DNA from: Coniella vitis
Lineage: Eukaryota; Ascomycota; Sordariomycetes; Diaporthales; Schizoparmaceae
Length of the DNA stretch: 64,000 bases
NCBI GenBank assembly: GCA_011317545.1
Contig: WUJK01000008.1
Coordinates: forward strand, 1,922,001-1,986,000
Direction of reading: 5' to 3'
Positions 11,267-22,716 of the stretch are shown here, one piece after another. Position 1 is the stretch's first letter. Every line of letters starts with the position of its first letter. Made by a program: the position numbers and the translations under genes. The notes below the pieces were generated by a model that did no database searches, was not told where the DNA came from, and saw nothing but the letters and a program-made list of their open reading frames with translations.

Positions 11267-11966
11267 TCATACGTGGACGTCATGTTCTTGAGTCCACTCC
11301 TCCAGGACAGACGCATCGACATCCTTCACCAGCACGTGGATGTGCTCGAGAGCACGCACCGATTGGAGCGACACCCAGTTCTTGAACCACATCACCCGAT
11401 CCTCGCCGCCCGGCCCCAGCCTATCGACAAAATACGTCTGCACAAAGTCGCGAATGAGCTGCCTACTCTCGGGCGTAACGTCGCCATTGCGAGGCTCGGT
11501 TGGAATTATTGTACGACTCCAGACGACGATGTGGGTTATGTCCGGCGTGAGGCCATAGGGCCAGTCGTTCTTGAGGACGCAATAGTCAGAAGGGTCGGCA
11601 AAGGGCACCTCGGAGGCTGGAGTGAACGGAAGACTGCCCCAAGCTTTAGGAAGGCGGTTCCGAATAAGATAGGCAGTCATAGACCCATATTCAGCCTTTG
11701 TTTCGGCAGTCCAGTTCATGTACCTGCGCAGATCGGATGGTTTGCGTTTCAACACGGAAAGATTGTTTGCCCCTGTCGACATGGTCAGATTGGGATGAAT
11801 GATACTGGCTAGGTCACGGGGTTGATGCCGACAGGCACGCACTAATGATCTCCTTCAAGCCATCCCAGTCGTGGTACTTGAACTCCTCATCTGTCTGGGA
11901 GAGGACCCATTTATCCACATCTGTCAAGGGAAATGGCGCATCCTCTATAGTAATGTTCTCGCCCAT
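11267..11966 (-). CDS. DUF3605 family protein (N-acetylglucosamine-induced protein 1-like)
   Basis: Two exons, 11966-11843 and 11772-11267, with a 70-nt GTGCGT...GACAG intron in phase 1, give 209 aa. The first exon MGENITIEDAPFPLTDVDKW continues into SQTDEEFKYHDWDGLKEII, which is the conserved start of the family. Exon 2 carries LSVLKRKPSDLRRYMNWTAE, EYGSMTAYL, THIVVWSRTI and MWFKNWVSLQSVRALEH, all typical of DUF3605. The fungal members include Ngi1, named for induction by N-acetylglucosamine. No enzymatic activity is established. The conserved His, Trp and Asp residues of the LKND-WPYGL and HIVVWS blocks are present. Divergent from CBR1, with a 683-bp shared promoter. Confidence 0.88.
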
Positions 11967-12649
11967 CTTCAATTGCTGTGACTGGCTGACAGATTGAGAG
12001 AGTAACAGTCTCAGAAAGCGCAGCTGATAAGACCACCAGCTGCTTCGCAGCCTCTGAACGCCCGAGATAGGGCTGCACAGGTGCCGATAGGGAGACCGAG
12101 ATTCTGCGAAGAAACTCCGGCCGAGAGCACAATCTAGTCCGGCGTATTGCAGGCTGCAAACCGGATCGCGGAATCAATTGCCTGGACCGCTGATGTTATA
12201 CTTAGCAAGTAAGGGGATCTAACAAAGTACTTGATCGTATGCAAGGAGGCAGTCGACTGGCCCGAAGAACCGCTTGCAATCAGTGTTTGACAACTGGTCA
12301 GTGTATGACAACTGGCCGACAATCGAGATAAAGTGGTACAGCGCCGTGGCAGTCAAAGCGCATTGCCGAACAGCAGCGCAAGAAACAGCGGAGCCTGCCG
12401 GTGTGGTTCGACGGGTCCCCGCCCAGCCGCCCCAGAAAAAAAGCTCCGGTCCCCGGCTGCCGACCCTGCGACTTTTCTCGCCCAACAATTTCCACCCGGG
12501 TCTCAGCTCCCCCAGACCCCTCATCCCTTCTTCTCCTCCCCCTCCCCCCTTCCACGCAGGCTCAGGGTGCTGCCCTTGTTCCACCCTCCTACCTCTTCGC
12601 ACGCTATCGAGCAATTGGCAGTTCTTGCAGCCGCAAGAGAGCAGCAACC
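11967..12649. promoter_or_regulatory. Divergent promoter between the DUF3605 gene and CBR1
   Basis: Contains a strong pyrimidine tract at about 12510-12590 just upstream of the CBR1 start, a common arrangement at fungal transcription start regions. A CAGTGTNTGACAACTGG-type direct repeat lies at about 12280-12316 (GTTTGACAACTGG then GTATGACAACTGG). No TACATAGTA copy here. Confidence 0.55.
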
Positions 12650-13864
12650 ATGGCAACCAAGGAACCTCTGTCGTCCAAGAAGTATGTTGACGGCATTTAC
12701 ATCCCAGCTGGCCTGCTCGTTTTCGGCACCTTCATTGTGAAGCGAGAATGGCTTCCGTATGCTGTTGTTCTGGCCATTGCATTGGGCGCTTTGAAGTTCA
12801 TTCGGACGCGTAAGTTGACGGTTCCCAGCTCTTGTGCTCGTCTTGAACGCGTACTGCCACCAAAGACATCGTGGGAGCGTCGCAATTGGCACACGATCAA
12901 CAACTGACATCCCCGCAGAGCCCAAGAAGTCCCTCAAGCCAGACATCTTCCAAGAGTTTGAGCTCAAGGAGAAGACTATTCTTTCGCACAACACCGCCAT
13001 GTAAGCTTCTTTTGCAGTCTTTTTCTTTCTGCCTCCCAGTTAGGATCATCTTAAGAACCTGATGCTAACTGTACTCTCTTCTTTCCCCCACAGCTACCGC
13101 TTCAACCTCCCCAGTCCCAGCCACATCCTTGGCCTGCCCATTGGCCAGCACATCTCCATCGGTGCCGTGCTGCCCCAACCTGATGGCACCGATAAAGAGA
13201 TCGTCCGCTCCTACACGCCCATCAGCGGCGACGAGCTCTCGGGTCACTTTGACCTCCTCATCAAGTCGTACCCCACCGGCAACATCAGCAAGCACCTCGC
13301 CTCTCTCGCCGTAGGCCAATCGATTCGCGTGCGCGGTCCCAAGGGCGCCTTCTCGTATACCCCAAACATGGTGCGCCACTTTGGTATGATCGCAGGCGGC
13401 ACGGGTATCACACCCATGCTGCAGGTCGTCAAAGCGATCATTCGCGGACGCAAGGCCGGTGACCGCACCGAGGTCGATCTCATCTTTGCCAATGTCACGC
13501 CCCAGGATATCTTGCTCAAGGAGGACCTTGACGCGCTCGCTGCCGAGGACAAGGGATTTCGTGTGCACTATGTCCTTGACAAGCCGCCAGAGGGATGGAC
13601 TGGAGGTGTGGGCTACGTTACTGCTGATATGATTACGGTATGTTCTCTCTTATGTTTCCTTCAGACAGATCAGAAATTGCGACAAGATACTAACAGGAAT
13701 GCCCAATGTAACAGAAATGGCTCCCCAAGCCTGCTGACGACGTCAAGATCCTCCTCTGCGGACCACCTCCCATGATCAGCGGCCTCAAGAAGACCACCGA
13801 ATCCCTCGGCTTCAAGAAGGCCCGCCCTGTCAGCAAGCTCGAGGACCAAGTCTTTGCCTTCTAG
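12650..13864 (+). CDS. CBR1: NADH-cytochrome b5 reductase 1
   Basis: Four exons: 12650-12809, 12919-13000, 13094-13637 and 13715-13864, giving 311 aa. All introns are GT-AG. The N terminus has two hydrophobic stretches ([15 protein letters not shown] and [15 protein letters not shown]), fitting a membrane anchor. The FAD-binding barrel carries R119-x-Y-T (RSYTPIS) and the GxxS-like loop GNISKHL. The NADH lobe has GGTGITP at 182-188 and CGPPPM at 277-282, and the protein ends in VFAF, as b5 reductases do. Reaction: electron transfer from NADH through FAD to cytochrome b5, supporting fatty-acid desaturation and sterol synthesis at the ER or outer mitochondrial membrane. Cbr1 and Mcr1 are paralogues. 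The N-terminal anchor layout favours Cbr1. Convergent with PBN1. Confidence 0.95.
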
Positions 13865-14402
13865 ACATATCGAAGAAGCAATTAAAAAAAATTCCTTCAT
13901 TTATTGTAACCTATTTGTCTATCTATTGTCTCTGATAGTCATTAGGTAAAAACGAGGAAGAACCAAGCGAACAGGTCTCCGTGCGCTACCGAAATATGCC
14001 CTCCAGAATCGTGGTTGATTTGGTATATAAGGGTTGATACCAAATATTCTAGCATTCAACTTTATTTTGACGCTTATACCGCTTATCCTCTCTCTCATCG
14101 TCCTGGCCTGAGTCATGAAACAACTATTTTACATGTCTTTATTTCCCTACACGAAGGTCATTTCAAAATTTAAATATCTACAATTGGAAGCATTGCGGGT
14201 TGGCGCGGAGGGCTGGCTATGAGTATCATATTTCAATTCCTCTATGCATATTTTGATACATATAGTAGGAACCGGAAAATGTACAACTAGAAGCTGCAAC
14301 AGCGAGAAAACACTTGGGTTTGCATGACCCCAAAATATATTCAACTAACCATTTAAGAAGGTATCATGACTGCTCGCCGGTGGTCGAGCAGCAACAACGA
14401 AT
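13865..14402. other. Convergent 3' spacer between CBR1 and PBN1
   Basis: AT-rich compared with its neighbours, with an A-run just after the CBR1 stop (ATTAAAAAAAATTCC at about 13880). It should hold both 3' UTRs. No gene or repeat seen. Confidence 0.6.
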
Positions 14403-16098
14403 TTACTGCGTCTTCTTATCCTCCGCTTCCATCTTCTCCTTCCCTTCCAAGCCTTCCATCTGCTTCGTAGGCCCATAGCCCGTAGCGAGATAGACCTGGG
14501 CCAACTTCCACAGCAACCACCCAAAGCCAAGTGCCACCACGGCGGCCGTGCCAGCGCGCACCCAGCCTGCCTTGTCAGTATCAAGCACCGGCACACGCAG
14601 TCCACTCGTCAGCCGCTGTTCGTGTTGTCCGCGTGCTCCTTTTCCGTAGGGATCGATATGCCAAAACACCGTATCGGCCGGGAAAAGTCCATCATAACCT
14701 AGACGGACCTTGTCAAAGGGACTTGGTAGTATCTTGTCTGGTGAGGGACATGTCCAGAAAACGGCTGGGTAGGGGACCTCAACATCTTGGTATCCGCCTG
14801 GTGCTGGGGCTAGATATCTAAGGTGAAGAGGTACCTCCGCGGTCCAGTGCGACGACGAGGAGGAAGAGGAGGCGGGCGGTAACAGCTCGAGCAGTACTAC
14901 CGAACCCCATAAGTCCATTACGTAGTCGGGAGCCTCCAGATCAACTGGCTGAGACATGTACTCTAGCGCAGAGAGGTTCTTGCTTGCGAGGAAAAGTGGG
15001 TCTGACAGCTGGTACTTATCGGCAAAGACGGCGCGGGGGAGGGTGAAGTATGCATGGAGAGAGCACTGATCGCTTTCATCGTCGCTACGGGGAGGAGGAG
15101 GAGGATGGATTGCTTCCTGGCTCAGCTTCAGCAGCAGTGTAGGATGTAGGCCTGTAGGCTGGAGGAAATCTGCGGTGAAAGTCGGAGCGGCGCCGGGCAG
15201 ACGACGGTGGCGCGCGGGGAACTTGAAGACGGTCGTCGAGGGCTTCTTGTCTTGACCGAGCACTGTCAGGAGACCGGCGATGCCGAGCTCGTGGGGCGCT
15301 AGCCCGCGCTGGGCGGGGTCCGAGGCCAATACACCAACTTCGACGCGATGCTTGGATGGGTCGAGCGATGAAGTGACGACAAGGGGCTGGTCTTGACGGT
15401 TCCATTGGGCGGTGATCTTGAGGGCGTCGCGGCTGCTGACGGCGGTGTCAAAAGAGATGTCGAGGGTGCTTGCTGTGGCGAGGCGATCGACACGTGCGGC
15501 GCATGAGGCGCCCTCTGGGGATGTGGTTGCTGGCGGCGGGCAGAGGGTGTTGGTGACGTAGGCTACAAAAGATGAGAGCGAGTCGAGGGATGAGTAGTAT
15601 TGATATGCCGTGGAGTGGGTGAAACGGTCCTTGGGCAAGCCGGTAAAAGAGGACTGTACGGCTTTGCAGGATGTGAGGCCTGGTCCAAATATTTCTTGGA
15701 GCTTGAGGCAGAGCCGCCCATCGCTGTTGGTATCAGACATATCGCATAATCAGCGGCTTGATTTCTGGATTGGATGGTGGGGCTATTGGGCAAACTTACT
15801 CATTCTCGTCCGCGGACTCGGGGCTTGGAGTGTAGAAGAGGTGGAAGCCAGGTGGAAGACGCGCAAAGAGAGGGCTGATGGTATCGTAGGCACGAGGGCT
15901 GACCCAGCGAATGTGAAGCTCGTCGCCTTTGTGCAGCACCTGGCGCAGCTCGTCGGGCAGTTCATCGAGGGCCAAGGTTAGTCTGTCTTCTCGCACAGCC
16001 GGCAGCACAGGCCCCTGAAGGGAGCTGTCTGTGACCTGGAGGGCAGTGGGGTCGATGGCATCCCGCGGTGCGTGCAGAAAGGTGATGCGCTGCCTCAT
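14403..16098 (-). CDS. PBN1: Pbn1/PIG-X family, GPI mannosyltransferase I stabilising subunit
   Basis: Two exons, 16098-15800 and 15723-14403, with a 76-nt GTAAGT...CAACAG intron, give 539 aa. The start MRQRITFLHAP and the block DELHIRWVSPRAYDTISP match the N-terminal Pbn1 pattern. The PIG-X domain lies in the C-terminal half (DKYQLSDPLFLASKNL, the AEVPLHLRYLAP strand, DVEVPYPAVFWTC). One transmembrane helix follows near the end (AGTAAVVALGFGWLLWKLAQ), and then a Lys-rich cytosolic tail. Role: ER-lumenal partner that stabilises the Gpi14/PIG-M mannosyltransferase adding the first GPI mannose. A Ser run (SSSSSSSH) lies in the lumenal domain. An in-frame ATG at 16149 exists upstream. 16098 fits the family better. 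Confidence 0.9.
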
Positions 16099-17481
16099 GA
16101 TGTGGCCGTGATTGCGGTGGTTGAGGATGGCAGTTGAGGGTGATATCAACTGTACGTTTGGTACTCGGTGCTACATAGTAAGTAGCAACCCCGCGATGGG
16201 ATGCTGGGACGGAAGGTCCCGTGCCTGACCAGGGGCGGCAGCTTGCAGGGGGCCGCACCCACTAGACTGCCAGACTATCTAGGTATGTGGAAGTAAGTAC
16301 CTACATACCGCCAGGGCCACTCAACAAACCTGCTGACTTGGCAGTTCAAAATACCAGTAGAGCAGGAACGGGCATTGTGACTCAGCAGGGTTATTTAGGT
16401 TGAAATGGCCCTACCGAGGTGCTGCAAAAGCTGGCAGATGAACTGATGAAAAGCGAGTATCCAAACGGCTAGAAGGTCACCGAGCCAGAACGGCAATTCA
16501 GACGGGACCTCGACCTGCCAGCTTACCACAGTCGCATCGACATGTACTGAGGCAGGTGCAGTACCGCGATCGCTCACTAATAGTATATAGTATAGCTCAG
16601 CAGGGTCCTTCGGTCCTGAAAGCGGTCTAGCGCGTTTTAGACTCCCCCGGTGAGTGGGGGGCGGGGCCCCTGGCGCGACTGCCGAACCACAGCGAGCAGC
16701 CAGCAGCCAGCGCGGACAACACAAACAGAGCCCTGAGACGGGGCGTTGATGCGCAGGAGCAAGCAGCCCTCCAAAGTGCAATTTCCAGCAGCAGGAACGC
16801 GCAGTTCCTGGCCCCGGACGCCTGAAAGGAGAGCCTGGCAAGCCTCTGGCGACAGCCCAAGTATTTCGACTTCGCACAACCCAGCTCATGCCAATTGCCT
16901 CCTTCTCCTCCTCCACCACCACCAAACAACCAAGCAGCCATTGCTGACTATTACCAACCATTTCTCCTCACCACCACCACCGCCACCACCAATACTACCA
17001 ACACCACACACAGTCGCTGCCTTCGCCTTCGCCTTGACCTTAGCTAGCATCCTACCTCAACCGACTACTCCTCCTCCGCTTGCTGGCTCCACCCTCGACC
17101 AAAAGCACGCCTTGCAGGCTCGTCGGTGTCCGTTGCCGCTGCCGCTGCCATTGCCGCCATCACCGCCGTTGACCGACTGGCACTACACTCGACATTCATC
17201 ACATCTGGCCCAGTTGCTCTCGTCTCTCCATGGTCTCTGCCCGCTTGCCTCGCCGCCTGCCACTTTGCCAGTCAGCCAGCCTCTCCATTCGAACCGTCAA
17301 CCTGGTGTGGCCAGCCCAGTCCCCGCATCGGTTGGCACCTTGGACCCCCGATTGCCGTGCTTCGGTCATCCCATCCGGGTAGTCTGGCCCGCGCCTGGGC
17401 ACACAGCGTGCACACTCGCATAACTACAACGTACGCACACGCACCAGGCGAGCACATATTCGCGTTCGCGCTTCCACGGCC
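16099..17481. promoter_or_regulatory. Divergent spacer between PBN1 and the caspase-homeodomain-rhodanese gene
   Basis: A TACATAGTA motif lies at 16172-16180, 74 bp before the PBN1 start codon. The right half (16900-17200) is a long pyrimidine-rich leader with CCACCA and CTGCCG runs, the likely 5' UTR of the + strand gene. Open frames here are translations of those repeats. Confidence 0.55.
16172..16180 (+). repeat. TACATAGTA-motif copy upstream of PBN1
   Basis: Exact TACATAGTA followed by AGTAG. Promoter-proximal, 74 bp before the minus-strand PBN1 ATG. Confidence 0.85.
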
Positions 17482-20400
17482 ATGGCCAGCTTACAGCCAC
17501 AACCATACTATGCTATAAGGACCCGGCGGCCGGCCGAGGCGAGCTCCACCAGCAGCGTCGACTCAACCGTATGTTGCTGCTTGTTTCCTACCGCAGTGTC
17601 GCTCTCTTGTCCTTATCACCATATCCCACCATGCGCCCTGAGGAGGTCTCGGCCTCGTACTTACCCTGTCCGCCTTTGCAGTATGGCTCCGGCATCGACT
17701 ATGCGCCTCCTGCCACCCACGATACCAGCCGCGTCAATTACCATGTAAAGCAACTCGATACCTTTGCCCAGACGCTGCAAGAGGTACGTTGGTATTTCCC
17801 TTTTCTCTTGTTGCGCGGCTTTGCGGCTACTGGCCATTTTCTGTGCTGACCAAGTCGTCTCGGCCTCTCACAGTCGGCCAGCAGGGCCTTTCCTAACCGG
17901 GGGCGCACCTCGCAAAGATACAAGAATGTCCAGGTGCTCTTGCTACACTGGAAGACCGACGACTTATTTGTGCTACCAGAGCTCGAGGATCTCGAGGCAT
18001 GCTTCCGCACAGACTATGGCTTTAGTACAGATGTCTTTGCTATCCCCGCCGACAATCCTCATCTCGACTTGATGATGAGGATAGGCTCCCTCATCAAGGA
18101 TTACGAACATGAGGACACCCTGTTCATTGTCTACTATGGAGGCCATGCCAAGATTGATGAGGCTAGGCAAAGCACCTGGTGCGCGTACGTTGTGATCTCC
18201 GGTCCTCCCAGAAAGTACAAACCTAATGTCACTGACTCTTTTGGCCAGAACGAGACATTCCGGATCTCCTTCCCTACAGTAAGATTAGACTTCTATGCCG
18301 TGTTGCTGTACGCCAATCAGTACTTGTCGTTGACCTTTGTGAGTGTCAAGGTGGTCTGCTATTCAGACTCTTTTGGAGCGTTCAGTGTCAGATGTCTTGG
18401 TGTTGTTAGATTGCTGTGCTGGCGCGGCATCTGCCACCTTTCCCAATGGCAAAAGCATTACGGAGACCATCTCAGCGTCGAGCTGGGACGCTATCGCGCC
18501 AGACCCCGGCCGATACTCGTTCACCAACGCGCTTATTGAAGTTTTGTGCGAATGGCGACTCAAGACTTTCTCGGCCGCCATGCTGCACGCCGAAATTTTG
18601 GCACGATTGAAGCATCCCCGGCCGATTCTCATCAACGGAAAGCGCTTCGAAGCCAGATCAACCCCTGTTCACTTCATGATGACCTCAGACCATCGAGTCC
18701 CCAGTATTGAGATGAGTCGATCGTTGGCTCACGACAGAATACCACCTTCCCCACCACAAGAGCCGATCCCCCCACGCGCTCTTCATGGTCGAGGGCCCTT
18801 GGAGGGGGAAGAATGCTTTACCGAACCCAACGAGGACAAGCCGCACGTCATGATATCCCTTGCGCTTGAAGACGACCAAAGGTTGGACCTCAACGCGTGG
18901 GAACAGTGGCTCGCGAGTTTCCCGGCCCTGGCAAAATACGTCAAGGTTCAGGGCGTCTTCAAGAGTCACTCTACCTTGCTCCTTCTTTCCCTGCCGGTAG
19001 GTATCTGGGACTTGCTCCCCGAAGACCAAGCCTGCTCGTTTGTGGCATTTATCCGATCCAACAACCTCATCAAGAGTCCCGACAGGGCCGAAACTCCCTT
19101 CCAGAACCCGACCGATATATATCAGAGCGACAGGTCTTCTGTCTTTTCAGGAACGACTTTTAGAGACAGCATACTCGCTCCTTCCATTTCAAGTCCGCTG
19201 CGATCACAGCCCACCGCCAGCGATAGGGCTGGCCTCTGGCGAGCTCAAAATGCTAGTACAGCATTGCAAGAAGAGCACATGGACCCTGATACGCAAACAA
19301 CATCACCAGCGAATCAAGAAAGCACTCAGGGTCCTGCCTTGGCTCGCGTGTCAACTTCCAGCTCACAGCGACCGTCACTGGCTCAGTCCTCTCGCACCCT
19401 GCCGGACTACCGCAGCGGCGGCTTAGCTGCTACCATGGCATTAGCTGGCGCAACCCTGGATGGTGGCATTTTGCGGCAGCCACTCCTCAACAAGTCAAGG
19501 AACGCCAAGAGAACAATCTTTTCCAATGACCAAGACATGCCACCATGCCCGCACCTCGCGCCTCACATCCTCAACCGCCTAGAAGAATACTTTAGCGTCG
19601 ATCCCCATCCTAGTGATGGAACAGCCGAGTACTACGCTTCCCATCTCGGTGTAGAAGCCAACAATGTCAAGGTATATACCATATTCCGGACCCATGATGC
19701 ATGATAAAGGTGATTTGGCTACGGAAGGTACTGATAGATGATAGCTTTGGTTCCATCACCGACGCTTAAGGGAGCAAGTCTCGGCCAATCAAGATACCTT
19801 GAAAGCTGTTGATACCGCACTTGAAAACCAGGACGGCCCACAGATGATTTTGGCTGGTCACTTGCATGGCCTTTTGGAGATCTTTACGCCGGCTCAAATT
19901 CTCTTTGCTGACCTTCGGTCGCCGTCAGAATTCCAGAAATCACACGTTCACAGCGCAATCAATCTGAGAATGCCAGCAAAATTCCTGAGAGTAGCCACGA
20001 CTGAGTTGCTGGATCGAACCTTTCCCGACGAGCAGAGCCGAAGGTCCTTCACGAGGTGGACCAAGACCAAGTGCCTGGTTGTTTATGACAGGAACATTGA
20101 CGCTATTTGGGAGTGTCCTGTTGCGCTCGAGCTCTTGGAGCTGCTCAAGAGAGAAGGCTGGCCGGGCAACTGCTTTGTCCTCAAGGGACCGTTCCGGGAA
20201 TTCTCGATGTCCTTTGATAAGTACATTACGGGCGATCGAATGACGAAAGAGGCCAAGAAATATGCAGATGGCTTGCGATCCGCCACCCCCCCGACTGAGG
20301 ATCTGGTTAGGCGGAACCATACCCGTTACGAAGAGTGGCTACAGCACGTCAAGCATGAAAGCAACGCTCAGAGCCATTACCTCAGCCCACGGGAAGTTGG

Positions 20401-20953
20401 TCAAAAGAGAGCGGCTGTTGTTGACCACCAGAGAGAGCTGGAAGCCGAGTTCAGAGCGCGCTTCCCAGACTTGTACCAAAAGTGCAAAGAAAAGAGTTTG
20501 TCTGTGCCACCGCCATCGGCATATGCACCACCGATCCCGCCACCAAAAGGCCGTAAGGGAACCTTTTACGACGACTCATACTATGACAATAGGAAGGCAC
20601 AACTTGTGGGTAGCCTTTCGACAGGCTTGGACAAGATGCGTGAAGCTACAAACTCATCCACATCCGGCCCGGCAGCTGGCTACTCGTTCCCCAACGAGAG
20701 ATTGCCAGATAAGCTTGGCGAGCTTCCACCGCTGGAACTGGAAGATTTTGACGAGATTGACCCTCGCGAAGCGCAGCAGTCTCCTCACAGCCCTGGCTCT
20801 GGGCGCGCAGCTGGTCTGATTGCCAGCGAGACGGCGGCTGGCAATAATCAAGCCATTAGTCCGCTAGAATATGCTGCTCGACGCCTGGCGCGGGAGAACG
20901 CTGCTCAAAAGCAAGGCCTATGGAAACGACTCAAAGGCAACAATGCCAAATGA
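17482..20953 (+). CDS. Caspase-like (C14) / homeodomain-like / rhodanese-like fusion protein
   Basis: Six exons: 17482-17568, 17643-17783, 17874-18184, 18249-18278, 18351-19671 and 19745-20953, giving 1032 aa. (1) Caspase-like fold, about residues 90-300: strand VQVLLLHWK, then FIVYYGGHA with His167, then DVLVLLDCC with Cys211/212, an intact candidate His-Cys dyad. (2) A disordered Ser/Pro-rich linker, about 320-575. (3) Homeodomain-like segment, about 585-644, with L16, F20, P26, A35, V45, W48, F49 and R53 at exact consensus spacing, but His in place of Asn51. An intron falls at codon 46/47. (4) Rhodanese-like domain, about 670-790 (FADLRSPSEFQKSHVHSAIN), where the catalytic-Cys loop reads VVYDRN, so it should be inactive. 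The tail has SH3-type proline runs. Function unknown, with protease and regulatory roles inferred only. The start and intron 1 are the least sure parts, and an ATG at 17631 is an alternative. Confidence 0.82.
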
Positions 20954-22178
20954 GCATGATGGTTACATTCGGAAAGTGTTTACAAGAATTCTGGTTTGTA
21001 TTAGTGTGGTTTATATGATACCAATATTTGGCTCGGATTGTAAGAGGGCATCTCAAGCTCTACGGGATGGATATAAACGGATAAAAACTATATTTTCAGT
21101 GGCGACTGACTATTGAAGATACTGAGACTTTGGTGTATATTGAGTCACTTGAGTGAACAGTAAAGTCGTCATGCAGCGGGTCATGGCAGGGTGCAGTATA
21201 CATATATCTACCACCTGGCACATTAGGCTTTTGTGTTTAGCTCAACCCCATTTCCCAAGCCTGCAAGAAAAGGGCGCCATTCCTTTACTATATACATTCA
21301 AGTGGTTGTATATGAAAAACTTACAACAGACCACATTACACATACACGTCACCACCATCGCTAGATTCTACTATGGAAGCTCTGCAGGATTGTATATCTC
21401 AATGGGAATTCAAGCCATGACAGCATCCCCAAGTCGACTTGGCGATCACACGGGGATATTTCGAAGCGTACAAGGGCAGACAGCCGTTGCCGGGCTGAAT
21501 CAGCGGCTGTCTGACCGGTAATCGGAGCTTTATGCCCGGTATATCTGAGTAGACTGAGGTTCATAAAGGGGCATGAGGAGGGTGAAATCAGACAGAGGAA
21601 AGAAGCAAGTAGGGGAGAGACTGGGCAGCGTGGAGTTTTCCAAACGTGGATTTGCTGGTGTGATGGGTTGCGTGCATTACAGGGAGATCTGATGGATCAA
21701 ATATATACCGTTTACGCATTTTGAATAGGCAGGAAAGGGAAGAGAGGAGGTTAGAGAAGGATACAATACGGAAAGAGGAAAGAGAATTTCAGTATGAGAT
21801 ACAGTGAGGGTTGTCCGTCGCTAGCACATTCTGACGAGTCGTCTATTCATATCGTTCAGTCAGTCAAGATTTCCGACGTGTCGATTAGCCCATGTACAAG
21901 CCATAGTAGCCAAGCCAACAACCTTTCCAGAAACAGTCCCAACACGCGCTGTCCGGACAAGGCGTCCATGAGACGATGGATGGATGCCTCGCGATTCATC
22001 CCCGCCTCGTGAAACTGCACTTTCGTGCAGGAAAAACCAAATCCGTCTCTGGATCCACGACCAGAAAACAAGGGACAGCAAACCTCACAAGTCCCGGCTT
22101 GCTTGATTCTGTTGATATAGGAAAAGTGCCCCCCTCCCCCCCCCCGGTACAGTAACATGAATTTTCTGAACCAGCCAT

Positions 22179-22213
22179 GGCGTCTGGCGTCTGGCGTCTG
22201 GCGTCTGGCATCT
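22179..22213. repeat. Heptanucleotide tandem repeat (GGCGTCT)5
   Basis: Four perfect GGCGTCT units and a fifth with one change (GGCATCT). Confidence 0.9.
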
Positions 22214-22692
22214 GACTTAATCTTTTTTAGGTGGGGGGGGAGGGGGGCATGTAGCTTGTGAAGAATGATACTACGTTGCCATCTATCCATTTCATCAATA
22301 TCTCCGTCGCAATTATACTGGCTGGAGGAAATGGTTCGCTTCACCCGATGCCGTGCCCCACGAGCCCCCCCCCCCCCCAATAAAAAACAGCCCACCATAC
22401 TCAAACCCAAGAGTTAGCGGGGAACAAACAAAGTCAAGAAGTAAAGTAGCAGCAGACTGTTGAAGAAGAGCAGCCCTCAAGAGTCGGCTCTTTTCACTCG
22501 ATATCTGTATATAGTATCTCTCTCGCCTTATAGCTGGTTTGGGGCTGTCTACAGTTCCAACTTTAACCCCCAGGTATAGAGCACGGTGCTCATGCGGTTG
22601 GCGCGAAAGTGGTAGAATGGAGATGGGCGAAACTTGTATGGTGGTATATTGTGCGAAGCACAATTCAGAATCGAACGGTTTGCCCCCGTGGC

Positions 22693-22716
22693 TTTTTTTT
22701 TTTTTTTTTTTTTTTT
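22693..22716. repeat. Poly(T) tract, 24 nt
   Basis: Uninterrupted run of 24 T. No target-site duplication or 3' body of a retroelement is seen beside it, so it is not called a retroposon tail. Confidence 0.9.

Noticed and set aside
22693..22716. Poly(T) as the tail of a retroposed element
   Set aside because: No target-site duplication and no element body beside it. Similar runs are common throughout the desert.
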